Shown: positions 15,170 through 25,489 of the stretch, in pieces
Layout of the letters: every line of letters begins with the position of its first letter
How positions within the stretch are numbered: position 1 is the stretch's first letter
Assembly: GCA_028717265.1 (NCBI GenBank)
Contig: JAQUOE010000014.1
Location: forward strand, 1 to 34,029
Direction: 5' to 3'
Origin: Actinomycetota bacterium
GTDB lineage: Bacteria; Actinomycetota; Humimicrobiia; Humimicrobiales; Humimicrobiaceae
DNA length: 34,029 bases
Position numbers and translations under genes: made by a program
The notes under the pieces: generated by a model
What the model was told of the DNA's origin: nothing
Databases searched by the model: none
The model's input: only the letters and a program-made list of their open reading frames with translations

Positions 15170-16036
15170 GTGTCGGAACAGGGATTGGGTTTTGACGATT
15201 ATTTACCTGCAGATATGGCAAAAAGGGTCAACACCGCATGTGTATCCAAGACAAAACTATGTCTTTTGAGTCTTTCCATGCTTTCTATCCTTGCGGGTGC
15301 CTTTATCGCGCTCGGTGCAGAATTTTTTACCCTGGTGGTTTTTGATTCAAATTTAAGTGTGGGTCTTACGAGAACGCTTGGCGGACTTGCATTTTCGCTC
15401 GGACTCATACTGGTGGTAATTGCAGGAGCGGAACTTTTCACAGGCAATAATCTTCTTATGATGGGTTTTGCATCAAGAACTGTGACCTGCAAACAGCTTC
15501 TGAAAAACTGGGGTATAACATATATCGGCAATTTCATAGGATCCTTGTCTATCGTTTTTCTCATGTTTCTCACCAACCTCTGGAAAATGAAAGATTATAT
15601 GCTTGGAGCAAAAATGGTCCTGATCGCGGCAGATAAAGTGAATCTTACTTTTCTCGAAGCATTTTCCAGGGGGATCCTTTGTAATGCACTGGTCTGTCTG
15701 GCCGTATGGCTCTGTTTCAGCGCGAGGAGTGTCATAAGCAAGATTGCCGCCATTATCTTTCCGATAACGGCATTTGTTGCTTCGGGATTCGAACACAGCA
15801 TCGCAAATATGTATTTCATCCCTATGGGGATCCTGCTGAGGAACAACAAAGGTGTTATCAGCCAGATAGCAAAAATGGGTCCGGATACATCCACTGACCG
15901 GCTTAATGTAATGGGGCTCCTCGGCAATCTCCTTCCTGTTACACTGGGTAATATCATAGGCGGAGCCGTTATGGTAGGTCTGGTATACTGGTTGATAATA
16001 ATTCTGCCGCAGAAACAGAAAAATAAGAAAGTATAA
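15170..16036 (+). CDS. Formate/nitrite transporter (FNT) family channel
   Basis: 288-residue membrane protein with the six-TM pentameric channel pattern of FocA/NirC. Family marks are the discontinuous-helix segment AELFTGNNLLMM, the SGFEHSIANMYFIP stretch (about 203-216) with the conserved pore His, and the glycine-rich final helix LGNIIGGAVMVGLVYW. It moves small monocarboxylates or anions such as formate, nitrite or hydrosulfide; which one cannot be told from the sequence. GTG start at 15170 with a near-perfect AAAGGAGG seven bases upstream. There is no pyruvate formate-lyase, formate dehydrogenase or nitrite reductase gene in the window. It directly precedes recF, where dnaN would be expected in most bacteria. 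Confidence 0.92.
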   Translation: MSEQGLGFDDYLPADMAKRVNTACVSKTKLCLLSLSMLSILAGAFIALGAEFFTLVVFDSNLSVGLTRTLGGLAFSLGLILVVIAGAELFTGNNLLMMGFASRTVTCKQLLKNWGITYIGNFIGSLSIVFLMFLTNLWKMKDYMLGAKMVLIAADKVNLTFLEAFSRGILCNALVCLAVWLCFSARSVISKIAAIIFPITAFVASGFEHSIANMYFIPMGILLRNNKGVISQIAKMGPDTSTDRLNVMGLLGNLLPVTLGNIIGGAVMVGLVYWLIIILPQKQKNKKV

Positions 16037-16037
16037 T

Positions 16038-16071
16038 TTATGATTTGTAATTTACTATTTGCAAATCGTGA
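16038..16071 (+). other. Long intergenic hairpin between FNT and recF
   Basis: Arms 16038-16050 and 16059-16071 can form a 13-bp RNA stem (three G-U pairs) with an 8-base loop, starting right after the FNT stop codon. There is no following U-tract. It may act as a processing or attenuation signal, a weak terminator, or be chance in AT-rich DNA. Confidence 0.4.
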
Positions 16072-16086
16072 TCCTTTCGACTGCAT

Positions 16087-17271
16087 GTGTATTTAAAAAA
16101 GTTAGAACTTAAAAATTATAGAAATTACATTCATGTCAATTTGAATTTTGACAAAAATACCATTCTTATACTTGGCAATAACGGTAATGGCAAGACCAAT
16201 TTGCTGGAATCCATATATTATCTTTCTACGGGCAGATCTCACAGAACATACGGCCAGGATGAAATCATAAACTGGGAGAGTGATTACTCAAAGGTAAAGG
16301 CTTTGATCGGCTCCGAAAAAGAGGACGAACCGGACTGTTTCATAGAAATAGAACTGCATAAGGGTAATAATATAAAAATAAAGGTAGATAAAATAATCCG
16401 GAGAAAAAAATCCGATTTTATATCGATACTCCCCTCTGTAATTTTTTCTCCTGATGACCTGAAGATAGTCAAATCGGGCCCCATGGAAAGAAGAAATTTT
16501 CTGGACAGCATACTTGAAAAAATCGATCCGTCATATTACAGGCAGCGTCTGCAATATCAGAAAATACTTACCCAGAGAAGCAGCCTTATAAAGAGTCTCA
16601 ATACGAGAACCGGTGCAGTATGTAATTCCACACTGGATGTGTGGGACGATAATCTCGTAAAATACGGTGTCGATATAATTAAAAAAAGATATGACTTACT
16701 GACTGAATTTGCGGCTGATTTTAAAAACTGCATAAGCAGTTTCTTTAAAGGAGTCAAAGTTAATATTAATTACATTTTTAGCTGGGATAGAGGGTATGGT
16801 TCCGATGGTCTTGCGGATTATGAAAATAAGAAAAATCCGGTAATGGAAAGTTTCGGACCGGATGATATTATGACAATATTTCACAGGGAATTAAAAGAAA
16901 GTTTTAAAAAGGACCTTTTGTACAAGACCACTACAATAGGGCCGCACAGGGATGATTTTATGATTTTACTTGATAGCAGGAATATAAGATATTTTGGTTC
17001 ACAGGGGCAGCAGCGTATAGCTTCGATAAGTCTGAGACTCTGTGAACTGGATATCCTCAAAAAGAAAATAAAAAAAGATCCGGTTCTTCTTCTGGATGAT
17101 GTATTTTCGGAACTTGATATAGAAAGAAAAAAAATACTGGTAAAAGCGGTAAGTGATAAGTTCCAGACTTTTGTGACCACTACAAATATAAGTTATCTCG
17201 ATAAGCTGGATCTGGAATTTGGGAGTAAGTTTTTAATTAAAGATAATAGAATCGCAGTTTCGGATTTGTAA
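16087..17271 (+). CDS. recF: DNA replication/repair protein RecF
   Basis: 394-residue SMC-like ABC ATPase that acts with RecO and RecR to load RecA at single-strand gaps. Starts MYLKKLELKNYRNY, the standard RecF N-terminus, from a GTG at 16087; the nearby ATG at 16085 is out of frame. Walker A is GNNGNGKT (30-37), the signature region is FGSQGQQRIASISLRLCE and Walker B LLLDDVFSELD. It is somewhat longer than typical (about 360-370). There is no good ribosome binding site, but a 13-bp hairpin lies upstream. It heads the recF-DUF721-gyrB-gyrA block. dnaN, usually just upstream, is replaced here by the FNT gene. Confidence 0.95.
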   Translation: MYLKKLELKNYRNYIHVNLNFDKNTILILGNNGNGKTNLLESIYYLSTGRSHRTYGQDEIINWESDYSKVKALIGSEKEDEPDCFIEIELHKGNNIKIKVDKIIRRKKSDFISILPSVIFSPDDLKIVKSGPMERRNFLDSILEKIDPSYYRQRLQYQKILTQRSSLIKSLNTRTGAVCNSTLDVWDDNLVKYGVDIIKKRYDLLTEFAADFKNCISSFFKGVKVNINYIFSWDRGYGSDGLADYENKKNPVMESFGPDDIMTIFHRELKESFKKDLLYKTTTIGPHRDDFMILLDSRNIRYFGSQGQQRIASISLRLCELDILKKKIKKDPVLLLDDVFSELDIERKKILVKAVSDKFQTFVTTTNISYLDKLDLEFGSKFLIKDNRIAVSDL

Positions 17272-17286
17272 TCTGCGGCATATAAT

Positions 17287-17586
17287 ATGACTATGAATGA
17301 AATTGAAAATATCGGAAGTATAATCGATAACGTTGTAAAAAAAATGGATATAAAAAGAAAATTGAATATATCCAGTATTTTTAATCGCTGGGAAGAAATC
17401 GTAGGTACGGAAATATATAAAAAGTCAAAGCCCGAAAGGATAATAAGAGGGATATTGTATATATCGGTCAGCACTTCCACCTGGGCAAATGAACTGAGCC
17501 TGATGTCAGGACAGTTGATCGAAAAAATAAATTCATTTATTGGAGAAGAAGTCGTAAAAAACATAAGATTTAAGCAAAATCTTTAA
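17287..17586 (+). CDS. DUF721/DciA-type protein
   Basis: 99-residue protein of the DUF721 family, which includes the replicative-helicase loader DciA. The family pattern is visible: an N-terminal helix, the FNRWEEIVG segment (about 35-43), and the ILYISVSTSTWANELSLMSGQLIEKIN motif (about 59-85) corresponding to the conserved L-x-V-x-V-xxxxWAxEL core. In Actinomycetota the gene regularly sits between recF and gyrB, as here. It starts 15 bases after recF. The ATG at 17293 (Met3) is an equally good start. A role in helicase loading is inferred from DciA and has not been shown for this lineage. Confidence 0.88.
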   Translation: MTMNEIENIGSIIDNVVKKMDIKRKLNISSIFNRWEEIVGTEIYKKSKPERIIRGILYISVSTSTWANELSLMSGQLIEKINSFIGEEVVKNIRFKQNL

Positions 17587-17626
17587 AATCCCCCACCTTT
17601 TTCTTAAGCAAATTTTCACTTAAATA

Positions 17627-17635
17627 TGGTATAAT
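17627..17635 (+). promoter_or_regulatory. Extended -10 promoter of gyrB
   Basis: TGGTATAAT is a perfect extended -10 (TGn-TATAAT). No clear -35 hexamer is present, as is usual for this class. The predicted start near 17642 gives a leader of about 150 bases before the gyrB TTG. I see no clear terminator or riboswitch in that leader. Confidence 0.6.
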
Positions 17636-17777
17636 ATTTGGTGTCGATAGTTCATAAGAAATATCATATTTTTTGAAAAAAATTATATATTTAAACCTGA
17701 AAAGGGTAATGGGTATCGGTGTAGTTTTAATGTTTACTTATTGCCCTTTATCTATATTGAAAAAAAGAAATTATTAA

Positions 17778-19700
<1,923 letters not shown>

Positions 19701-19712
19701 TCAGGAGTATAA

Positions 19713-22148
19713 ATGGTTTTTGAATTAAGGGGCAAGATAAAGAATGTTGAGATAGAATCTGAAATGCAGGATTCCTATCTGAGCTATGCAATGAGTGTGA
19801 TCATAGGAAGGGCATTGCCGGATGCAAGAGACGGTCTCAAACCGGTCCACAGAAGAATTTTATATGCCATGAATGATATGGGTATGAGATCCAATACAGC
19901 CTACAAGAAATGTGCCCGAATCGTAGGAGAAGTACTCGGCAAGTATCACCCTCATGGCGATACTGCAGTCTATGACACTATGGTGCGAATGGCTCAGGAT
20001 TTTTCGCAGCGCTACGTCTTGATAGACGGACACGGAAATTTCGGTTCTGTTGATGGCGATAGAGCCGCAGCCATGAGATATACCGAAGCCAGACTTTCCC
20101 CAATATCCGAAGAACTGCTCATGGATATTGATAAGGATACCATAGAGTTTGTGGATAATTTTGACAGTTCCTTAAAGGAACCATCTTTGCTGCCGGCCAA
20201 ATTCCCAAATCTTCTGGTCAATGGTTCCTCGGGAATTGCAGTGGGTATGGCCACGAATATTCCGCCCCATAATCTGGGAGAGATAATCGACGGCGTGATT
20301 TATTATATAGATAATCCCAAATCCACGGCAACAGATCTCATGAAAAAGATAAAAGGCCCGGATTTTCCCACCGGCGGGATCATAATGGGAATGGGAGGAA
20401 TCAGGGAAGCATATGAGACCGGACGCGGGCGCATAGTAGTAAGAGGGAGAGTGCACCAGGAGCAGCCTAAAAAAGGCAGGACCCAGATTATAATAAGCGA
20501 GCTTCCATATCAGGTTAATAAATCCAAATTGGTCGGAAATATTGCCGAACTGGTTAAAACTAAAAGGATAGAAGGAGTTAGCGACTTGCGGGATGAATCG
20601 GATAAAAGCGGAATGAGGGTAGTAGTGGAGATCAAAAAGGATGCAATCCCCAGTGTAATAATAAACTCCCTGTATAAAAATACCCAGCTTGAGGATACTT
20701 TTGGAATTATTATGCTGGCCCTGGTAGACAGCGTCCCCAGGATCATGAACCTGCCGGGTCTGATAGAGCAGTATGTGAAACACAGGTTTACAGTGGTGGT
20801 GAGGAGAACCAAATATGAATTAAAGAAAGCTGAAGAGCGGGAACATATACTTAAGGGTCTTCTGATAGCTCTGGATAATCTGGATGAAGTTATAAAGACT
20901 ATAAGATCCTCCAAGGATGTACCCACCGCGCGGGAAAGGCTCGTTAAAAATTTTAAACTCACCGTAATACAGGCGCAGGCCATACTGGATTTGAGGCTGC
21001 ACAGGTTGACCGGACTGGAAAGAGATAAGATAAAATCAGAGCATAAGCAGCTGGTTGAAAGAATAAAGCAGCTAAAGAAGCTTCTGGCAAGCGACAAGTT
21101 GATATACGAAGTAATAAAAAATGAGCTGGAAGAAATCAAGAAAAAATATAATGATGAAAGAAGAACGGATATCACGACTGATATTTCCGATATCGAGATC
21201 GAGGATCTGATACCGGAGGAGGAAAATGTAATATCCATATCTCATTCAGGTTATATAAAAAGAGTTCCGGCAACTACTTATAGAAAACAGGGAAGAGGCG
21301 GAAAAGGTGTCACCGGGACCAATCTAAAGGAGAATGATTTTGTCAAACACCTGTTCATTGCATCGACCCATCACTATATAATGTTCTTCTCAAACCTTGG
21401 AAAGGTATACAGGGTCAAGGTCCATCAAATTCCTGCCGGGAGCAGGATGTCCAAAGGTAAGGCAATCGTGAACTTGCTTCCTTTTGTTCCCGGTGAAATG
21501 GTTGCAGCGGTAATAGCGGTTAAAGATTACGGAGACGACAGGTATTTGATAATGGCCACAAAGAAAGGGATAATCAAAAAGACTCCAATCGAAGCATATG
21601 ACACTTCCAGAAAGGACGGGATAATTGCCATTACCATCAAGAAGGGAGATGAGCTCATCGGTGTAGAAAAATCCAACGGCAACGATGAGATTATAATGGT
21701 TACGAGAGACGGAAAAGCCATAAGATTCAGCGAAAAAGACTGCAGACCGATGGGAAGGTCTTCACAGGGAGTAAAGGGAATGAGGCTATCAAAAGAGGAT
21801 GAGGTTCTTTCGATGATGGTGGTAAAAGAAACTGAAGGAGATCTCTTTGTTCTTACTGAAAATGGTTATGGGAAAAGGACGCAGCTGGCGGAGTATAACA
21901 AACAAAAAAGAGGCGGATTGGGCGTCAAGACTTTAAAGATTACCGAGAAAAAAGGAAAGGTCGCCGGTGCAGGCATACTGAAGGATGAGCATGATGTCAT
22001 GATCATCTCCAAAGAAGGGATTCTTATCAGGATTCCCGCAAAATCGATATCAAGAATCGGTAGATCCACACAGGGTGTAAGGGTAATCAACCTGGGAGGA
22101 GGCGCAGAAGTGGCCTCATACTCAATCGTGGCTTCTGAAGGTGATTGA
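19713..22148 (+). CDS. gyrA: DNA gyrase subunit A
   Basis: 811-residue cleavage-reunion subunit. The catalytic Tyr is Tyr123 (in [12 protein letters not shown]). The quinolone-determining region reads [13 protein letters not shown], with Thr84 and Asp88 at the positions of E. coli Ser83 and Asp87. The C-terminal beta-pinwheel is complete, and its GyrA-box QGRGGKG (in [13 protein letters not shown]) identifies gyrase rather than topoisomerase [11 protein letters not shown] and TQGVRVINL repeats mark later blades. It lies 12 bases downstream of gyrB with GGAG before the ATG, so the pair is one operon. No parC/parE pair is seen in the window. Confidence 0.97.
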   Translation: MVFELRGKIKNVEIESEMQDSYLSYAMSVIIGRALPDARDGLKPVHRRILYAMNDMGMRSNTAYKKCARIVGEVLGKYHPHGDTAVYDTMVRMAQDFSQRYVLIDGHGNFGSVDGDRAAAMRYTEARLSPISEELLMDIDKDTIEFVDNFDSSLKEPSLLPAKFPNLLVNGSSGIAVGMATNIPPHNLGEIIDGVIYYIDNPKSTATDLMKKIKGPDFPTGGIIMGMGGIREAYETGRGRIVVRGRVHQEQPKKGRTQIIISELPYQVNKSKLVGNIAELVKTKRIEGVSDLRDESDKSGMRVVVEIKKDAIPSVIINSLYKNTQLEDTFGIIMLALVDSVPRIMNLPGLIEQYVKHRFTVVVRRTKYELKKAEEREHILKGLLIALDNLDEVIKTIRSSKDVPTARERLVKNFKLTVIQAQAILDLRLHRLTGLERDKIKSEHKQLVERIKQLKKLLASDKLIYEVIKNELEEIKKKYNDERRTDITTDISDIEIEDLIPEEENVISISHSGYIKRVPATTYRKQGRGGKGVTGTNLKENDFVKHLFIASTHHYIMFFSNLGKVYRVKVHQIPAGSRMSKGKAIVNLLPFVPGEMVAAVIAVKDYGDDRYLIMATKKGIIKKTPIEAYDTSRKDGIIAITIKKGDELIGVEKSNGNDEIIMVTRDGKAIRFSEKDCRPMGRSSQGVKGMRLSKEDEVLSMMVVKETEGDLFVLTENGYGKRTQLAEYNKQKRGGLGVKTLKITEKKGKVAGAGILKDEHDVMIISKEGILIRIPAKSISRIGRSTQGVRVINLGGGAEVASYSIVASEGD

Positions 22149-22250
22149 ATGATTTGATTTAATTTATCAGTTAAATCTGTTATCATATTTTTCAAGTAGT
22201 AATTTTATTTTTTGGCTAATAAATACCAAATTAAAAGGGGGTAAAATAAA

Positions 22251-22643
22251 ATGGCTGAAATTACAAAAGTAGAAGTAGATTCGGATTTCAATAAAAAGAG
22301 TTCTACCGCGATGGAGCCGAAAATTGCGGTACTACTTGCATATCTTTTTAGCTTTATTGGCGGATTGGTTATCTGGCTTATAGAAAAAGAGAACAAATTC
22401 GTGAAATGGAACGCTCTTCAGGCTTTAATCCTGGGTATTGTTGAAGTAGCCAGTGTAATAGTATTTTCAGCTATTCTCGGATGGATTCCTTTTATAGGAT
22501 GGTATTTCTTTTCCTGGTTGGGTTGGCTGATCTGGGGTGTCGCCTGGATACTTGGGATTGTTGCGATCGTCATGAGTTTTCAGGGCAAGACTTTCAGAAT
22601 TCCGGGCATCGCCAGCTTGACCGATAAATACTTCAAGATGTAA
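22251..22643 (+). CDS. DUF4870/Tic20-like small membrane protein
   Basis: 130-residue protein with three to four predicted TM segments. After a polar N-terminus of about 22 residues comes KIAVLLAYLFSFIGGLVIWLIEKENKFVKWNALQALILGIVE, a close match to the DUF4870 pattern (first TM pair, then charged residues and an xxNAxQAL-type motif), followed by two more hydrophobic segments. The function of the family is unknown; it is distantly related to Tic20. AAGGGGGTAAAATAAA provides a strong ribosome binding site. It lies between gyrA and the DUF3566 gene, a slot that is usually direct gyrA-DUF3566 in Actinomycetota. Confidence 0.8.
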   Translation: MAEITKVEVDSDFNKKSSTAMEPKIAVLLAYLFSFIGGLVIWLIEKENKFVKWNALQALILGIVEVASVIVFSAILGWIPFIGWYFFSWLGWLIWGVAWILGIVAIVMSFQGKTFRIPGIASLTDKYFKM

Positions 22644-22747
22644 TAAGTATGGCAACTGTTGGCTGTTATTGATTATTAAATAAGATATACTGCAGTCGGT
22701 ACAATATAGGTTTATGCAGTTTACTTTTCATTTACTTAAGGAGTAAG

Positions 22748-23173
22748 GTGGCTGAAAAAAAATTGGCTGTTGAAAGGAAAATTCTCAGAAGTATTGGCGA
22801 ATTTTCAATGTTCAAGTACCTGCTGGTCTTTTATCTGATATTCTTTATATTATCCGCAATCGTGCTATCAATCATCGGGCTCATTGGATGGCTTGGTTTG
22901 GCTTCTTCTGGTATTAATATGAATGGCATTCTTACGAGCCTGGGTCTTAGAAATATCGGCGTTTTATTCAGTTTCCTTGGCGGGGGTACCGCGGTGACTA
23001 TTACAATACTCATCGTTGGCGGACTTGTTGCTTCCATATTTTATGCTGCCGCAGGGACTCTTGTAGTCTGGATAATAAATGTGGTTTTAAAGATCACCGG
23101 AGGGATTGAACTGAGATTTTTGCCAGGGAAGGAAGTAGAAGCAAAGGTTAAAGAACCTGAAGCAGTTAAATAG
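22748..23173 (+). CDS. DUF3566 transmembrane protein
   Basis: 141-residue protein with two long TM segments. The opening phrase RKILRSIGEFSMFKYLLVFYLIFFILSAI (about 10-38) resembles the DUF3566 signature of a short basic strand followed by a first helix. The second helix is TILIVGGLVASIFYAAAGTLVVWIINVVLKITGGIEL, with the conserved final GGIEL-type end. GTG start at 22748 with AAGGAG upstream. DUF3566 genes sit directly downstream of gyrA in Actinomycetota (Rv0007 in M. tuberculosis), followed by tRNA-Ile and tRNA-Ala, exactly as here. The biochemical role is unknown. This gene is the best taxonomic marker in the window. Confidence 0.8.
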   Translation: MAEKKLAVERKILRSIGEFSMFKYLLVFYLIFFILSAIVLSIIGLIGWLGLASSGINMNGILTSLGLRNIGVLFSFLGGGTAVTITILIVGGLVASIFYAAAGTLVVWIINVVLKITGGIELRFLPGKEVEAKVKEPEAVK

Positions 23174-23220
23174 ATTTACCTTTAAAATCATTTTCTTCCA
23201 TATTTACTTGTGGCTTTACC

Positions 23221-23249
23221 TTGACAAAAAAGTATTAAATTGTTATTTT
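23221..23249 (+). promoter_or_regulatory. Promoter of the tRNA-Ile/tRNA-Ala pair
   Basis: Perfect -35 TTGACA (23221-23226), 17-base spacer, -10 TATTTT (23244-23249). The predicted start near 23257 is about 17 bases before tRNA-Ile. Confidence 0.72.
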
Positions 23250-23273
23250 GACCTCTGTTTTAAATTCGGATTG

Positions 23274-23350
23274 GGGCCTATAGCTCAGCTGGTTAGAGCG
23301 CATCCCTGATAAGGATGAGGCCTCTGGTTCGAGTCCAGATAGGCCCACCA
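23274..23350 (+). tRNA. tRNA-Ile (anticodon GAU)
   Basis: Full cloverleaf: acceptor GGGCCTA pairs with TAGGCCC, D-arm AGCTCAGCTGGTTAGAGC, anticodon stem CATCC/GGATG around loop CTGATAA (anticodon GAT), and T-arm CTGGTTCGAGTCCAG. The discriminator A and the CCA end are encoded. The next tRNA begins 13 bases downstream, so both are on one transcript. Confidence 0.97.
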
Positions 23351-23363
23351 GTCAACTAAATGT

Positions 23364-23439
23364 GGGGGTGTAGCTCAGCTGGGAGAGCGCCTGCCTTGCA
23401 AGCAGGAGGTCAGCGGTTCGATCCCGCTCATCTCCACCA
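23364..23439 (+). tRNA. tRNA-Ala (anticodon UGC)
   Basis: Acceptor GGGGGTG pairs with CATCTCC (two G-T wobbles). The D-arm is AGCTCAGCTGGGAGAGC, the anticodon stem CCTGC/GCAGG encloses CTTGCAA (anticodon TGC), and the T-arm is AGCGGTTCGATCCCGCT. CCA is encoded. The Ile-Ala pair outside an rRNA operon, after the gyrA region, is the actinobacterial arrangement. Confidence 0.97.
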
Positions 23440-23558
23440 ATTTTTAACTGAATATCAATGCATGTTTTATTATCGTATACGGCTGCTATTATTTTTGTTA
23501 GAATATTTAAATATTAATCTGCGCAATAACGGAATCAATTTAATCGGAGAGATAAAAA

Positions 23559-24035
23559 ATGACCACTGTCTGGCTTAAAATATTTTTAGGCAGAATGGGA
23601 AAATATATTATAGATTTCATTTATAGTTATTACTACTTTATAATTCCACCCGTATTTGCTTATGGCGTTTTCATGGCGATATCCTCGTATAATCTTAAAA
23701 GAATCGAAAAAAAAGTAAATCTGGAAATATTAAATCAGGCCAAAAATATCATAAAAGAGGCTCCTGATATCAATTATACTGATCTTGTCGATAGGGTCGA
23801 AATTCCCTGGGAGAATATAATAAAAGCTCATTCTTTTTTCCCTTATATTTCTCAGGAATCGGATTTATGGGTAAGCAGGACAAATATTCTAAACGTAAGG
23901 GACATTATCATGCATAACGATAGGAAAATAAAATTAGTCCTGGAAAGAAATGGAATCTATAATTTCAGGGAAAAATCAGTAATCCATAAGAATTTATATA
24001 CGGAATATCTACACAGGATAACGAGAAAAAGATAA
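23559..24035 (+). CDS. Unknown protein with one N-terminal TM segment
   Basis: 158 residues, family not recognised. After a short N-terminus there is a hydrophobic segment rich in Tyr, Phe and Ile (YIIDFIYSYYYFIIPPVFAY, about 16-35), then a soluble charged domain of about 115 residues with predicted helices, possibly including a small winged-helix-like portion (LEILNQAKNIIKEAPDINYTDLVDRVEIPWENIIKA). The topology suggests a membrane-tethered cytoplasmic domain. GGAGAG lies eight to nine bases before the ATG. It follows the tRNA pair and is convergent with the GatC-like gene, with 11 bases between the stop codons. Functional inference is not possible from this sequence. Confidence 0.7.
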   Translation: MTTVWLKIFLGRMGKYIIDFIYSYYYFIIPPVFAYGVFMAISSYNLKRIEKKVNLEILNQAKNIIKEAPDINYTDLVDRVEIPWENIIKAHSFFPYISQESDLWVSRTNILNVRDIIMHNDRKIKLVLERNGIYNFREKSVIHKNLYTEYLHRITRKR

Positions 24036-24046
24036 GAATTATAGTA

Positions 24047-25348
24047 TCATAGAAATAAATTAAATATCGGTTCCAGAGTTTTTAGCAGTATCCAGAAAAA
24101 TACATTGGAACTGCCCCCGATACTCGAAATCCTGTTATACCCTTCTATTAATTCCAGATCATATTTCAAGAACAGGTTAGTAAATAAATACCCCATATTA
24201 GTAGTTATCCAGAGAATGACTGGAATTATGATTATTGCAGATATGAAACTTCTAAATATATCTCCTCCGGAAGGGGCTATGATCCAGATCAACAGAAAAG
24301 GGATTATTATAAGGTCGGCATTTGGGAGTACATTATTACCCGGAAGAATAGTTGAAATATAAACTGTCAGCGGAATTATAAAAACCGATAAGAAGATTAT
24401 AGAAGGTTGTCCGACTAATGCCACAGAATCCAGGCCGATATACAATTCTCTTTTTGTGATCCGCCGCGCTATAAAACTTTTTATGTCATTTATAGTGGGA
24501 ACAAGACCCCTGAAGAGCAGGTTGGTCGCTCTGGGCATAAGTACCATAATTATTGAAAGTACCACACCGCTTGATAAAGAATAAAAGATATTGGGTACCG
24601 GATTCAGAGAAAAATTCTTATAACGGGTAATGGCTCCTATTATGGTTCCGATAATAAAGCCCATTATTATGGGTTCCGAAAAAATCCCTAACTTGTATTG
24701 AATTTCTTCATAAAAGATATGCATTCTTCTTATAAAAGGGATTCGGTCAAATATTGTATTAATGAATTGTGAAAAGGGAGCCCAGCAAATGATATTGGGC
24801 TGTGGATTGGAAATACCCTTGATACCAAAATAACTTTCGATATGTGGTGCATATATATCTGAAAGTATAAAAGTTATTGCAGCTACTATAATGGCCATAA
24901 GTATTCCCATCAATTTTATTTCGGTAATTGTATAAACAATTGAACCTGCCAGCAGGAAAGCCCAATAATTCCAGAGATCTATATTGATCGTCCTGGTAAA
25001 TCTTAAAAAGAGCATAATCAGGTTTAGAATAAATACAGCTATTATTATCTGGAGGATAATGGGAGAATTTAAGACGACTGCTCTGGAAACTACCCATCCT
25101 GCATCGATGATTTCGAAATTTTTTGAGGAATTCATCAATATGGTGCTTACAAGAGGAGCAAAAAAATTTACAAAAAGGGTGATCATTACCGAAATGCCTG
25201 TCATTCCCGTCAGCATAAAAGCAAAGTTCTTTAAATTCTTTAATGGGCTTCTTGTGACGATAAGGCTTATTATGAACAATATTACAGGAATCAGAAAAAC
25301 CGGTCCTAATTCTATTATAAAATTAACTGCCTTATAGGTGGTTGACAT
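24047..25348 (-). CDS. GatC-like PTS galactitol-type IIC membrane protein (orphan)
   Basis: 433-residue polytopic membrane protein similar to the galactitol-family EIIC (GatC). Matching segments include the opening FIIELGPVFLIPVILFIISLIV, the IDAGWVVSRAV region, TINIDLWNYWAFLLAGSIVYTI, the IDRIPFI-type segment, FGIFSEPI-like (LGIFSEPIIMGFIIGTIIG), LYIGLDSVALVGQPSII and ILPGNNVLPNADLI. In a complete phosphotransferase system it would take up and phosphorylate a sugar alcohol with EIIA and EIIB. Neither is in the window, and no sugar catabolic gene is beside it. It may therefore transport without phosphorylation or use unlinked partners. It is divergent from the SorC-type regulator, a class that usually controls sugar or polyol uptake. 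Confidence 0.82.
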   Translation of the reverse strand: MSTTYKAVNFIIELGPVFLIPVILFIISLIVTRSPLKNLKNFAFMLTGMTGISVMITLFVNFFAPLVSTILMNSSKNFEIIDAGWVVSRAVVLNSPIILQIIIAVFILNLIMLFLRFTRTINIDLWNYWAFLLAGSIVYTITEIKLMGILMAIIVAAITFILSDIYAPHIESYFGIKGISNPQPNIICWAPFSQFINTIFDRIPFIRRMHIFYEEIQYKLGIFSEPIIMGFIIGTIIGAITRYKNFSLNPVPNIFYSLSSGVVLSIIMVLMPRATNLLFRGLVPTINDIKSFIARRITKRELYIGLDSVALVGQPSIIFLSVFIIPLTVYISTILPGNNVLPNADLIIIPFLLIWIIAPSGGDIFRSFISAIIIIPVILWITTNMGYLFTNLFLKYDLELIEGYNRISSIGGSSNVFFWILLKTLEPIFNLFL

Positions 25349-25381
25349 AATCCGAATCTTTATAATTTTTGATGTTTTTAT

Positions 25382-25387
25382 ATTATA
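25382..25387 (-). promoter_or_regulatory. Possible -10 box of the gatC-like gene
   Basis: TATAAT on the minus strand about 34 bases before the ATG. The -35 region 17 bases upstream (TTCATT) is poor, so activator dependence or chance are both possible. Confidence 0.35.
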
Positions 25388-25435
25388 CTTACTATTTTGG
25401 ATAAAATGAAGGCAACTATTTAATTATAAAAATAA

Positions 25436-25463
25436 TTGATTGAAAATTCCTTTTTTTTAATAT
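25436..25463 (+). promoter_or_regulatory. Possible promoter of the SorC regulator/dehydrogenase operon
   Basis: TTGATT (25436-25441), 16-base spacer, TAATAT (25458-25463). The predicted start near 25470 lies about 20 bases before the palindrome at 25490-25503. Confidence 0.4.
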
Positions 25464-25489
25464 ATACTTTTAAACAAATGAGCAATTAT

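Noticed and set aside
20172-21238. Long reverse-strand ORFs opposite gyrA (203 and 242 residues)
   Set aside because: Shadows of the gyrA coding frame: Ser- and Leu-rich with no domain. gyrA is unambiguous.
22156-22177. Possible terminator after gyrA (GATTTAA/TTAAATC)
   Set aside because: The stem is entirely A/T apart from one pair, with an 8-base loop and no proper U-tract; it would be very unstable.
23360-23578. 72-residue ORF starting at tRNA-Ala
   Set aside because: Its first part is the tRNA-Ala sequence itself; the rest is AT-rich spacer.
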